Under the pieces are notes generated by a model. The model did no database searches. It was given only the letters and a program-made list of their open reading frames with translations, and was not told the origin of the DNA. From NCBI GenBank assembly GCA_963719165.1, contig CAVRAV010000001.1, positions 2,599,371 through 2,663,370 of the forward strand: 64,000 nucleotides of DNA, read 5' to 3'. The position numbers were made by a program, and so were the translations under genes. This stretch comes from JAOUEA01 sp963719165. GTDB taxonomy: Bacteria; Actinomycetota; UBA4738; HRBIN12. Positions 43,275 through 51,780 of this stretch are shown here, one piece after another; the first letter of the stretch is position 1; every line of letters begins with the position of its first letter.

Positions 43275-43777
43275 TCACCGACAAGACCCCTTTGCCCAAG
43301 ATCCAACCGGTCAAGTTCATCCTCAACTGGGGCCGCCGGTACTCCCTGTGGGTCATGAACTTCGGCCTCGCCTGCTGTGCCATCGAATTCATCGCCGCGT
43401 CCACGTCGAAGAACGACTTCATCCGGCTGGGCGTGATCCCCTTCGCGCACGGTCCCCGCCAGGCGGACCTGCTGGTGGTGGCCGGCACGCTCACGGACAA
43501 GATGGCCCCGGCCCTGAAGCGTGTCTACGACCAGATGCCCGAGCCCAAGTACGTGATCTCGTTCGGCTCGTGCTCCAACTGCGGTGGTCCGTACTGGGAC
43601 TCCTACTCGGTCACCAAGGGCGTCGACCAGATCGTTCCCATCGACGTCTACGTGCCCGGCTGCCCCCCGCGCCCCGAGGCGCTCCTCCACGGCATCATCA
43701 AGCTGCAGGAGAAGATCAAGGACGAGGACATCCAGGAGAAGTTCCGTGGCCATCACGCCCAGCCCGCTCCCTCCTGA
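43265..43777 (+). CDS. nuoB2: NADH-quinone oxidoreductase subunit B (operon 2)
   Basis: GTG 43265 overlaps nuoA2 by 10 bases and gives 170 residues; TTG 43271 is an alternative. N2 ligands are complete: the CC pair in 'FGLACCAIEFI', Cys in 'FGSCSNCGGPYWDSYSV' and Cys in 'YVPGCPPRPEAL'. An extra Cys follows the third ligand (SCSNC). The tail overlaps nuoC2 by 32 bases. The intact cluster site argues for a working quinone-reducing arm. Confidence 0.95.
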   Translation: MGLITDKTPLPKIQPVKFILNWGRRYSLWVMNFGLACCAIEFIAASTSKNDFIRLGVIPFAHGPRQADLLVVAGTLTDKMAPALKRVYDQMPEPKYVISFGSCSNCGGPYWDSYSVTKGVDQIVPIDVYVPGCPPRPEALLHGIIKLQEKIKDEDIQEKFRGHHAQPAPS

Positions 43778-44273
43778 GGAGGTGGTCTCCCGGCTCCGCG
43801 CTCGGTTCGGGGCGGACGTCACGGAGACCGCCGACGCCTTCGGCCACCCCGTGGTGACGGTCACGGTGGAGCGCTACCACGACCTGGTTCGGTTCCTGCG
43901 CGACGAGCCCGAGTTCGCGTGCGACTACTGCGACTTCACGGGCGCCGTGGACCGCGGCGATGAGGGTGGCTTCGAAGTCCTCACGCACGTCTTCTCCACC
44001 ACGCACCATCACAACGTTCGCGTCCGCGTCCGGTTGCCGCACGAAGACCCGGTGTGCCCCACCGTCTCGGACCTCTACCCCACGTGCAACTGGCATGAGC
44101 GCGAGACGATGGAGATGTTCGGGATCCGCTTCGAGGGGCATCCCCAGCCCGTGAAGCTGCTGCTGTCCGAGCCGTTCGAAGGCCATCCGCTCCGCAAGGA
44201 CTTCGCCCTGATGACCCGCCAGGCCAAGCCGTGGCCGGGCGCCGTCGAGGGCGAGGAGGACGAGGACGAGTGA
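43746..44273 (+). CDS. nuoC2: NADH-quinone oxidoreductase subunit C (operon 2)
   Basis: GTG 43746 gives 175 residues. Family motif 'NWHERETMEMFGIRFEGHPQ' and then 'LLSEPFEGHPLRKDFAL', closer to the canonical NuoC ending than the operon 1 copy. It ends in an acidic tail. No nuoD follows: the stop (44271-44273) overlaps the GTG of nuoH2 directly, a clean junction without remnant sequence. Confidence 0.92.
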   Translation: MAITPSPLPPEEVVSRLRARFGADVTETADAFGHPVVTVTVERYHDLVRFLRDEPEFACDYCDFTGAVDRGDEGGFEVLTHVFSTTHHHNVRVRVRLPHEDPVCPTVSDLYPTCNWHERETMEMFGIRFEGHPQPVKLLLSEPFEGHPLRKDFALMTRQAKPWPGAVEGEEDEDE

Positions 44274-45277
44274 TCGCCACCACCGGCGTGTCCATCTTCG
44301 ACGATTGGACCGGCAACTTCTGGTTGGCCCTCGTCCTCAAGACGGTCGTCGTGATGCTCTTCTTCCTGGTGGTGCCGCTCGTGGTGGGCTACATCGAGCA
44401 CAAGGTGCTGGCCCACATGCAGTCCCGCGTGGGGCCCATGGAGGCAGGCGCTTTCCACGGGTGGGCCCAGCTCGTGGCCGACGGCGTGAAGTTCATCCAG
44501 AAAGAGGACATCGTCCCGGAGGCCGCCGACCGCACGGTGTTCACCCTCGCGCCCGCGGTTGCCATGATCCCGTACATCGCGATCTTGGTGGTGCTGCCGT
44601 TCAGCCCGTCGGCGTTCGCGCTGAACCTCGACGTGGGGATCTTCTTCGTGATGGCGATGTCGTCGGTATCGGTGATCGGCGTGCTGATGGCCGGCTGGTC
44701 CTCTGCGAACAAGTTCTCGCTGATCGGGGCGCTGCGCGCCGCCGCGCAGCTCATCGCCTACGAACTCCCACTCGTCCTGGCCGCCGCCGGCGTCGTGATG
44801 CTCGCCGGCACGCTTTCCCTGGTGGGGATCGTGGAGGCGCAACGCGGGCTGTGGAACGTCGTTCCGTTGTTCCCGCTCTTCTTGATCTTCATGATGGCCT
44901 CGATCGCCGAGCTCACGCGCCCGCCCTTCGACATGCCCGTGGCGGACTCGGAGATCATCTTCGGCGCCTACACCGAGTACACGGGGCTGAAGTTCGCCTT
45001 CTTCCTGCTGGCGGAGTACGGCGGCATCGTGGCGCTCTCGGGGGTCGCCTCGGTGCTGTTCCTGGGCGGTTACCTCGGGCTGCCCTTGATCCCGTTGCCG
45101 CCGCCCGTGTGGATGATGGGCAAGATCATCGCGCTATCGTTCTTCGTCATCTGGCTGCGGGCGACCTACCCACGCCTGCGGGAGGATCAGCTCCAGCGGT
45201 TCGCCTGGCTCGCGTTGATCCCGGTCTCGCTGGTCTGGATCCTGGGTACCGCGTTCGTCAAGGTCGCGGCGAAGTAG
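44270..45277 (+). CDS. nuoH2: NADH-quinone oxidoreductase subunit H (operon 2), altered quinone-loop acids
   Basis: GTG 44270 gives 335 residues, about eight helices. The loop reads 'ELTRPPFDMPVADSEIIFGA' then YTEYTG. Aligned with operon 1 ('NRPPFDLAEAETELVAGF') the first conserved Glu becomes Val and the second Asp, while the third Glu is kept. In E. coli NuoH this acidic loop matters for quinone reduction and proton coupling, so activity or quinone preference may differ. It is 14 bases from nuoI2. Confidence 0.94.
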   Translation: MIATTGVSIFDDWTGNFWLALVLKTVVVMLFFLVVPLVVGYIEHKVLAHMQSRVGPMEAGAFHGWAQLVADGVKFIQKEDIVPEAADRTVFTLAPAVAMIPYIAILVVLPFSPSAFALNLDVGIFFVMAMSSVSVIGVLMAGWSSANKFSLIGALRAAAQLIAYELPLVLAAAGVVMLAGTLSLVGIVEAQRGLWNVVPLFPLFLIFMMASIAELTRPPFDMPVADSEIIFGAYTEYTGLKFAFFLLAEYGGIVALSGVASVLFLGGYLGLPLIPLPPPVWMMGKIIALSFFVIWLRATYPRLREDQLQRFAWLALIPVSLVWILGTAFVKVAAK

Positions 45278-45290
45278 GGGGCGGGGGAGC

Positions 45291-45815
45291 GTGGAGAACG
45301 AGAAGAAGGACCAGCCGGAGTCGGGGTTCGGGCAGGGCCTCCTGAAGGGGCTCGGGGTGACCCTCAAGACCATGCTGCGCCCGGCCATGACCCAGCAATA
45401 CCCGCACGTCAAGCCCGACCTGCCGCCGCGAACGCGCGGGGTCATCGCCCTCAAACAGGAGAACTGCACCGTCTGCTACAAATGCTCGCGCGAATGCCCC
45501 GATTGGTGCATCTACATCGACGCGCACAAGGAGCAGCACGAGCCCGCGGCGGGTGGCAGGGCGCGCTCGGCCAAGATCCTCGATCGCTTCGCCATCGATT
45601 ACGCCCTGTGCATGTACTGCGGCATCTGCGTGGAGGTGTGCCCATTCGACGCGTTGTTCTGGAGCCCCGAGTTCGAATACGCGGAGTACGGGCAGGCCGA
45701 GCTCGTGCACGAGAAGGAGCGGCTGGAGGACTGGACCTACACGGTGCTGCCGCCCCCCGCGTTGGAAGAAGGCGCCGAAGCCCCGGAAGAGGCTCCCGAG
45801 GAGGCGGCTTCGTGA
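45291..45815 (+). CDS. nuoI2: NADH-quinone oxidoreductase subunit I (operon 2)
   Basis: GTG 45291, after GCGGGGGAG, gives 174 residues. Two [4Fe-4S] motifs: CTVCYKCSRECP (with a further Cys in 'DWCIYID') and CMYCGICVEVCP. It has an acidic, Glu/Ala/Pro-rich C-terminus and lacks the TPET repeat of the operon 1 copy. With no NuoE/F/G encoded nearby, its electron donor is unknown; it could be a ferredoxin. It overlaps nuoJ2 (GTGA). Confidence 0.94.
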   Translation: MENEKKDQPESGFGQGLLKGLGVTLKTMLRPAMTQQYPHVKPDLPPRTRGVIALKQENCTVCYKCSRECPDWCIYIDAHKEQHEPAAGGRARSAKILDRFAIDYALCMYCGICVEVCPFDALFWSPEFEYAEYGQAELVHEKERLEDWTYTVLPPPALEEGAEAPEEAPEEAAS

Positions 45816-46318
45816 CGGCACAGGAGTACGCGTTCCTGGTGCTCGCGGTCGTCGGCAGCGTCAGTGCCGTCGCGGTCGTCACGGCGCGCAACGTCGTGCA
45901 CGCGGCGCTGTATCTCGTGGTGACGTTGCTCTGCGTGGGCGCGACGTATCTCGTGCTCGGGGCCGAGTTCGTCGGTTGGGTTCAGATCCTCATCTACGTG
46001 GGCGCCATCGTCATCTTGTTCCTGTTCGGTCTCATGCTCACCAAGGCCCCCATCGGACGCGACACGCTTGACAACCAACAGCGGTGGGTCGGCGCGATCG
46101 TGGGCGCCGGCGTGTTCGCCGGGCTCGTCTTCCTGATCCAGCAGGCGTGGCCGTTGCAGGACGCCTCCAAGGGTTACGGCTCGTTCTCCGGGAGCACCGC
46201 GGTGATCGGCGACGCCATCTTCCGCAGCTACATCCTGCCGTTCGAAGCTATCTCGTTCCTGCTGCTGGCGGCGTTGATCGGCGCCATCGTGCTCGCACGC
46301 AAGGACGACGGCGCATGA
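45812..46318 (+). CDS. nuoJ2: NADH-quinone oxidoreductase subunit J (operon 2)
   Basis: GTG 45812 gives 168 residues and five helices. Core 'NVVHAALYLVVTLLCVGATY' and 'QILIYVGAIVILFLFGLMLT'. Shorter than the operon 1 copy because it lacks the Ala-rich tail. It overlaps nuoK2 (ATGA). Confidence 0.92.
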   Translation: MTAQEYAFLVLAVVGSVSAVAVVTARNVVHAALYLVVTLLCVGATYLVLGAEFVGWVQILIYVGAIVILFLFGLMLTKAPIGRDTLDNQQRWVGAIVGAGVFAGLVFLIQQAWPLQDASKGYGSFSGSTAVIGDAIFRSYILPFEAISFLLLAALIGAIVLARKDDGA

Positions 46319-46617
46319 TCCGGTTGCCGTTCGTGCTCTTCTTCTCCGCGTTGCTCTTCTCGGCCGGCGTCTACGGTGTCCTCGCGCGCCGCAACGCGAT
46401 CATGGTGTTGATGGCCATCGAGTTGATGTTGAACGCCGTCAACGTGAACCTGGTCGGGTTCTCCGCGTACCTCAATGACGTCACGGGACAGGTGTTCGCG
46501 CTGTTCGTGATCGCCGTGGCGGCGGCCGAGGTCGGCATCGGGCTGGCCATCGTGATCCTGCTCTTCCGCAACCGTCAGTCGATCAACGTGGACGAGGTGA
46601 GCCTCCTCAAGTGGTAG
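46315..46617 (+). CDS. nuoK2: NADH-quinone oxidoreductase subunit K (operon 2)
   Basis: ATG 46315 gives 100 residues, three helices, with conserved Glu in 'LMAIELMLNAVNVNLVGF' and 'VIAVAAAEVGIGLAIVI'. It ends in 'SINVDEVSLLKW', close to the operon 1 ending, which suggests common ancestry of the two operons. It overlaps nuoL2 by 7 bases. Confidence 0.94.
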   Translation: MIRLPFVLFFSALLFSAGVYGVLARRNAIMVLMAIELMLNAVNVNLVGFSAYLNDVTGQVFALFVIAVAAAEVGIGLAIVILLFRNRQSINVDEVSLLKW

Positions 46618-48593
46618 CCGAAACGGTCACGGTCAGCACCGGCGCCGTGAGCGTCTTCCTCAAGTACGCCTGGGTGATCCCCCTGCTGCCGTTCGTTTCC
46701 GCCGTCATCACCTTGTTCTTCGGCAAGCGCACACCGGGACGCGGCTCGGTCTACGGCATCGTGTTCGTGGGCGCCGCATGCGCGATGTCGTTCGGCGTGC
46801 TCTGGCACTTCATCCAGGGCGGGGGACCCTACGAGTCGGCGATGTCGTGGTTCCAGGTGGGGCCGCTGCACCTCGAGTTGGGCATCCTCGTCGACGGGCT
46901 CACGGCGATCATGCTCGTGGTCGTCTGCTTCATCTCGCTCATGGTGCACATCTACTCGCTCGGCTACATGCACGGCGACAAGCGGTTCACGTGGTTCTAC
47001 TTCGTGCTGTCCATGTTCACCGCCGCGATGCTCACGGTGGTGATCTCCAACAACCTGATCCAACTGCTGATCGGATGGGAGGTCATGGGCGTGTGCTCGT
47101 ACCTCCTGATCGGTCACTGGTGGGAGGAGAAGACGAATTCGAACGCGTCCATCAAGGCGTTCATCACCACGCGCATCGGCGACGTGCCGTTCATGTTCGG
47201 GATCTTCGCGCTGATCGCGGCCACCGGGTTCACGACCACGTCGATCCGCGGGGTCACCGAGGCCATCGGGATGCCCGGCGTCTCGGCGCTCTACGTGTCC
47301 ATGGCCGCGATCCTCCTGTTCGGTGGGACCGTGGGCAAGTCCGCGCAGTTCCCCCTGCACGTCTGGCTGCCCGACGCGATGGCGGGGCCCACGCCCGTGT
47401 CGGCCCTCATCCACGCGGCGACGATGGTGGCGGCGGGTGTGTACCTCATCGGGCGGCTCTTCGAGATCTTCCTGGACGCGAGCCCGTGGGTGCTTAACGT
47501 CGTGAGCGTGATCGCCGTGATCACGATGGTGGGAGCCGCCCTGCTCGCCATCGTGCAGGACGACATCAAGCGCGTGCTGGCGTATTCAACGCTGTCCCAG
47601 CTCGCCTACATGGTGGGCGGGCTCTCGCTCGGCGCGGCGGGCCTCACGGCCGGGTTCTTCCACCTGTTCACGCACGCGTTCTTCAAGGGATTGCTCTTCC
47701 TGTGCGCCGGCTCGGTGATCCACGCCGTGCACTCCAACAACATGAGCGACATGGGCGGACTGCGCAAGAAGATGCCCATCACGTTTTGGACCATGCTGAT
47801 CGGCTCGCTAGCCCTGGCCGGCATCTTCCCCTTCGCGGGGTTCTGGTCCAAGGACGAGTTGCTGGTGGTGGCGCAGGAGACGCACCACTACTGGTTGTTC
47901 GCGGCGTTCCTGTTCACCGCGCTGCTCACCGCCTTCTACACCGCACGCATGGTGCTGCTGACGTTCTACGGTGACTACCGCGGTCACGCCAGCCCCCACG
48001 AGTCGCCGCCCTCCATGTCCGGACCGCTCGTGGTCCTGGCGGGCGCGACCACGTTCGTGGGGCTCCTGGGCGCGCCGCAGCTGGGCGCCGTGTTCGGGAA
48101 ATGGGTGTTCTACGACGTCATCGAGGCGGCGAAGTTCGTCCCGTGGATCGGGCTGCTGGGCACCGTGCTGGCCGTGGCGGGCATCCTCGGGGGGTACGCG
48201 CTGTACAAGACCTACCGCGAGCCCGACCCGATGGAGGCCAAGCTCGGCCCGCTGTGGGGCGTGTTCCAGGAGCGCTACTACATCGACGCCTTCTACATGC
48301 GCGCCATCGTGCTCCCGACCCGCGACAAGCTCTCGGCGGGCGTGTACTGGTTCAACCAGAACGTCCTGGACGCCATCGTGAACGGCGTGGCGGCGCTCGC
48401 CCGCGGGGTGGCGAGGCTGGTGATCTGGTTCGACCGCAACGTGATCGACGGCGTCGTGAACGGGCTCGGCGACCTGACCGGCCAGGCGGCCGGCGCCTTG
48501 AAGTTCATCCAATCCGGAAACGTCCAGTGGTACGCCGCGGGCCTGTTCGTGGGCGTGGTCGCGCTGGCCGTCGTCTTCATCAAGATCGCGTGA
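46611..48593 (+). CDS. nuoL2: NADH-quinone oxidoreductase subunit L (operon 2)
   Basis: GTG 46611 gives 660 residues. Hallmarks: 'LIGWEVMGVCSYLLIGHWWE', 'FPLHVWLPDAMAGPTPVSAL' and 'QDDIKRVLAYSTLSQLAYMV', plus the long C-terminal lateral helix with amphipathic Asn/Val repeats ('NQNVLDAIVNGVAALARG'). It is a proton-pumping antiporter-like subunit. All charged residues expected for pumping are present. Confidence 0.95.
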   Translation: MVAETVTVSTGAVSVFLKYAWVIPLLPFVSAVITLFFGKRTPGRGSVYGIVFVGAACAMSFGVLWHFIQGGGPYESAMSWFQVGPLHLELGILVDGLTAIMLVVVCFISLMVHIYSLGYMHGDKRFTWFYFVLSMFTAAMLTVVISNNLIQLLIGWEVMGVCSYLLIGHWWEEKTNSNASIKAFITTRIGDVPFMFGIFALIAATGFTTTSIRGVTEAIGMPGVSALYVSMAAILLFGGTVGKSAQFPLHVWLPDAMAGPTPVSALIHAATMVAAGVYLIGRLFEIFLDASPWVLNVVSVIAVITMVGAALLAIVQDDIKRVLAYSTLSQLAYMVGGLSLGAAGLTAGFFHLFTHAFFKGLLFLCAGSVIHAVHSNNMSDMGGLRKKMPITFWTMLIGSLALAGIFPFAGFWSKDELLVVAQETHHYWLFAAFLFTALLTAFYTARMVLLTFYGDYRGHASPHESPPSMSGPLVVLAGATTFVGLLGAPQLGAVFGKWVFYDVIEAAKFVPWIGLLGTVLAVAGILGGYALYKTYREPDPMEAKLGPLWGVFQERYYIDAFYMRAIVLPTRDKLSAGVYWFNQNVLDAIVNGVAALARGVARLVIWFDRNVIDGVVNGLGDLTGQAAGALKFIQSGNVQWYAAGLFVGVVALAVVFIKIA

Positions 48594-48609
48594 GAGGGAG
48601 AACGAACCC

Positions 48610-50145
48610 ATGACCTGGCAGAACTCGGCGATCACGATCACCACCTTCATGCCCATCCTCGGCGCGATCGTGATCCTGTTCATGCCGAAGGAGAAAGACA
48701 AGGCCGTCCGCGGGCTCGCGATCGTGTTCACGGGGGCCGCGCTGGTGCTGGCCGTCGCCGTGGCGCTGGGGTTCGAGCACGGCAAGGACGGCCTGCAATA
48801 CGTCCTGGACGTGCGATGGATCCCCGTGATCGGCGCGCGCTACCACGTGGGCATCGACGGGATCTCGCTCCCGCTCTACGTCTTGACCTTCCTCCTTTCG
48901 TTCCTGTGCGCGATCTACTCGTGGAAGTACGTGCCCGAGGCCGGTCGCACCAAGGCGTTCCTCGCCCTCATGCTGCTGCTCGAGACCGGCATGGCCGGCA
49001 CGTTCATCGCGTTCGACCTGATCCTGTTCTTCGTCTTCTGGGAGCTCGTGCTCGTGCCGATGTACTTCCTGATCGGGATCTGGGGTTCCACCAACCGCGA
49101 GTACGCCTCCATCAAGTTCTTCCTCTACACGCTGTTCGGCTCCGTGTTCATGCTGTTGGGGTTCCTGGCGATGTACTTCAGCGGCCCCACGGTCGACGGC
49201 GTGCACACGTTCGACATGCAGGTGCTCACGGCCTTCGGGGCGGCGGGCGGGTTCAGCCACGCGTTCCAGCTCATCGTGTTCGGCGCCGTCGCCCTGGGCT
49301 TCGCGGTGAAAGTGCCGATGTGGCCGTTCCACACGTGGCTGCCCGACGCCCACACCGAGGCCCCCACCATCGGATCGGTCCTGCTTGCGGGCGTCATGCT
49401 GAAGATGGGCACGTACGGGTTCATCCGGATCGCGCTGCCGATGCTGCCCGAGGGCGCGCGCACCTACGCGCCTTGGATAGGCCTGCTGGCCGCGATCGGC
49501 ATCATCTATGCCTCGCTCGCCTGCCTGGCGCAGAAGGACCTCAAGCGGCTGATCGCGTTCAGCTCGGTGGGGCACATGGGGTTCGTGATGCTGGGGATCG
49601 CCACGCTGACCACCATCGGGATCCAGGCCGCGGTCTTCGGCATGGTGGCCCACGGCATCATCACCGGCATGCTGTTCTTCTGCGTGGGCTCGATCTACGA
49701 CCGCTATCACACGCGCGAGATCGCCGAGATCGGCGGCGGCCTGATGGCCGAGCTGCCGAAGATGGGCGGCATCTTCGCGTTCGTGGCGATCGCCTCCCTC
49801 GGCCTTCCCGGCCTCGCCGGCTTCTGGGGCGAGGTCATGGCGCTCCTGTCCTCGTTCAGCCCCGCGCCGGGGCTGAACGTGGCCCTGTTCCGCGGCTTCA
49901 TGATCGCGGGCGGCGTGGGCACCGTGCTCACGGCCGGCTACTTCTTGTGGATGATCCAGCGCGTGGACATGGGCACGATGCCCGATCGCTGGCAGGCGAA
50001 GGGCTTCCGGGACATCCTCGCGGTGGAGTGGGTCTCGTGGCTGCCCCTGCTCGCCTTCATCCTGATCCTGGGGCTGTTCCCCGCGATCATCTTCAACCTC
50101 ACTCAATCCGGAGCGCAGGCGCTCTCGGGCCTCTTCGGCGGATGA
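48610..50145 (+). CDS. nuoM2: NADH-quinone oxidoreductase subunit M (operon 2)
   Basis: ATG 48610 after GAGAGGGAG, 511 residues, about 14 helices. 'FFVFWELVLVPMYFLIGIWG', 'FAVKVPMWPFHTWLPDAHTE' and 'QKDLKRLIAFSSVGHMGFVM' carry the Glu, Lys and His residues of the channel. The operon 1 equivalent has the same length but is clearly diverged. Confidence 0.95.
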   Translation: MTWQNSAITITTFMPILGAIVILFMPKEKDKAVRGLAIVFTGAALVLAVAVALGFEHGKDGLQYVLDVRWIPVIGARYHVGIDGISLPLYVLTFLLSFLCAIYSWKYVPEAGRTKAFLALMLLLETGMAGTFIAFDLILFFVFWELVLVPMYFLIGIWGSTNREYASIKFFLYTLFGSVFMLLGFLAMYFSGPTVDGVHTFDMQVLTAFGAAGGFSHAFQLIVFGAVALGFAVKVPMWPFHTWLPDAHTEAPTIGSVLLAGVMLKMGTYGFIRIALPMLPEGARTYAPWIGLLAAIGIIYASLACLAQKDLKRLIAFSSVGHMGFVMLGIATLTTIGIQAAVFGMVAHGIITGMLFFCVGSIYDRYHTREIAEIGGGLMAELPKMGGIFAFVAIASLGLPGLAGFWGEVMALLSSFSPAPGLNVALFRGFMIAGGVGTVLTAGYFLWMIQRVDMGTMPDRWQAKGFRDILAVEWVSWLPLLAFILILGLFPAIIFNLTQSGAQALSGLFGG

Positions 50146-50152
50146 CCGGCCC

Positions 50153-51616
50153 GTGAACATCGACTACCACGCGCTCCTGCCGGAGTTCATCCTCTCGGGC
50201 ACGATCCTGCTCGTGTTGATCGTCGACGTATTCCTGTCGGCGCGACGCAAGTGGCTGGCCATGCCGTTGGCGCTCGTGGGCGTGATCGCGACGCTCGTGG
50301 CCACGCTCACCTTGATCGGCAGCACTCCCCGCGTGGCGTTCGGCGGCGTGTTCGTGCTCGATAACTTCGCGCTGCTGTTCCAGGTCTTCTTCCTGATCGT
50401 CGCGATCGTGGTGCTGGCCATCTCGCTGCGCTACTTCCGCGAGGGCGGGTTCTACCAGGGGGAGTACTACTTCTTGCTGTTGACCTCGTTCCTCGGGTGC
50501 CTGCTGATGCCGGCCTCGCGCGACCTGCTGATGCTCTTCATCTCGCTGGAGCTCGTGTCCGCGCCCGGCTTCTTGATGTCGGCGTTCCGCAAGAACGACC
50601 TGCGCTCGAACGAGGCCGGCCTCAAGTTCTTCCTGATCGGCGTGCTTTCCACCGCGGTGATGCTCTACGGCATGAGCGTGATCTACGGACTCACCGGGAC
50701 GACGGGCCTGGAGGCCATCGCCGCGAAGCTCGCCGACATCTCCGGCGGCAAGGAGACGATGGCGCTGGCCGCGATCCTGTTCGTGGTGGTGGGGTTCGCG
50801 TTCAAGGTGAGCGCGGTGCCCTTCCAGTTCTGGGCGCCCGACACCTACGAGGGTTCGCCGGTGCCGGTGGCGGCCTTCTTGGCGGTCGCGTCCAGCGCCG
50901 CCGGCTTCGCGGGGCTCCTGCAGCTCATGTTCGTAGCGTTCATCCACCAGTACGAGTTCTGGGTGCCGATCTTCGCGTTGCTGTCGGTTGCCACGATGTT
51001 CGTGGGGAACCTCATCGCGTTGAAGCAGACGCAGGTGGTGCGGCTGCTGGCGTACTCCGGGATCGCGCAGGCGGGCTACATCCTGCTGCCGTTCGCGTTG
51101 GTGACGGCCGACCCCGCCAACGATCACACGGCGTTCTCCTCCGCCGTGACCTACATCTTGATCTACGGCGTCATGACGATCGGCGCCTACGCCGTGGCCG
51201 TGGCCGTGAGCCGGACGTCGCCGCGGCTGCTCATCGCGGATTTCGCCGGGCTCGCGCGCCGCTCGGCGTTCCTGGCGGTGGCGATGACGCTGTTCATGGT
51301 CTCGCTCGCGGGCGTGCCCCCCACGGGCGGCTTCTGGGCCAAGATCCTCATCTTCCGAGCGGCCATCGACCGCGGCGGCTCCCTCGGCGTGTGGCTCGCC
51401 GTGCTGATGCTCGTGAACTCCGTGATCAGCGTGTTCTACTACTTCGCGGTCCCGCGCCAGATGATCTTCAAGCCCGCCACCGACGAGTCGCCGCTGCGGA
51501 CGTCGTGGCTCGTCACGGCCGTGGTCGGGGTGGCGGCCCTCGCGATCCTCGCCATCTTCATCCTGCCGAACCCGTTCGCGCGGTTGGCCGATCTTTCGAC
51601 CCTCATCCCTGTGTAG
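50153..51616 (+). CDS. nuoN2: NADH-quinone oxidoreductase subunit N (operon 2)
   Basis: GTG 50153 gives 487 residues. 'FISLELVSAPGFLMSAFRKN', 'FKVSAVPFQFWAPDTYEGSP' and 'QTQVVRLLAYSGIAQAGYIL'. In the last motif the usual Asp-Ile/Val-Lys of NuoN (operon 1: QTDVKRMLAYSS) reads QVV, so one charged residue is missing. It is the last nuo gene of operon 2. A 164-base gap to htpX follows. Confidence 0.94.
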   Translation: MNIDYHALLPEFILSGTILLVLIVDVFLSARRKWLAMPLALVGVIATLVATLTLIGSTPRVAFGGVFVLDNFALLFQVFFLIVAIVVLAISLRYFREGGFYQGEYYFLLLTSFLGCLLMPASRDLLMLFISLELVSAPGFLMSAFRKNDLRSNEAGLKFFLIGVLSTAVMLYGMSVIYGLTGTTGLEAIAAKLADISGGKETMALAAILFVVVGFAFKVSAVPFQFWAPDTYEGSPVPVAAFLAVASSAAGFAGLLQLMFVAFIHQYEFWVPIFALLSVATMFVGNLIALKQTQVVRLLAYSGIAQAGYILLPFALVTADPANDHTAFSSAVTYILIYGVMTIGAYAVAVAVSRTSPRLLIADFAGLARRSAFLAVAMTLFMVSLAGVPPTGGFWAKILIFRAAIDRGGSLGVWLAVLMLVNSVISVFYYFAVPRQMIFKPATDESPLRTSWLVTAVVGVAALAILAIFILPNPFARLADLSTLIPV

Positions 51617-51780
51617 CCGGCTGCCGGTGGGGGGGCAGGCGCGCCGCGTCGCCCGCGACGGCCCGCTGCGGGAACGCTTCCCTCGCTTCGCGCGCCACCC
51701 TCTGGGCGAACCTCTTGGGTCGACGTAGCGAACCTTCCTTGAGACGCTGGAGACAGCGGCACGGCAGCAAGGAGCGCGAG

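Noticed and set aside
42909..51616. Interpreting operon 2 as a hydrogenase or Mrp-type complex
   Set aside because: It contains NuoA, NuoJ and NuoK of the quinone-reducing type and NuoB without hydrogenase partners. No Ni-Fe large subunit (which would resemble NuoD) is present.
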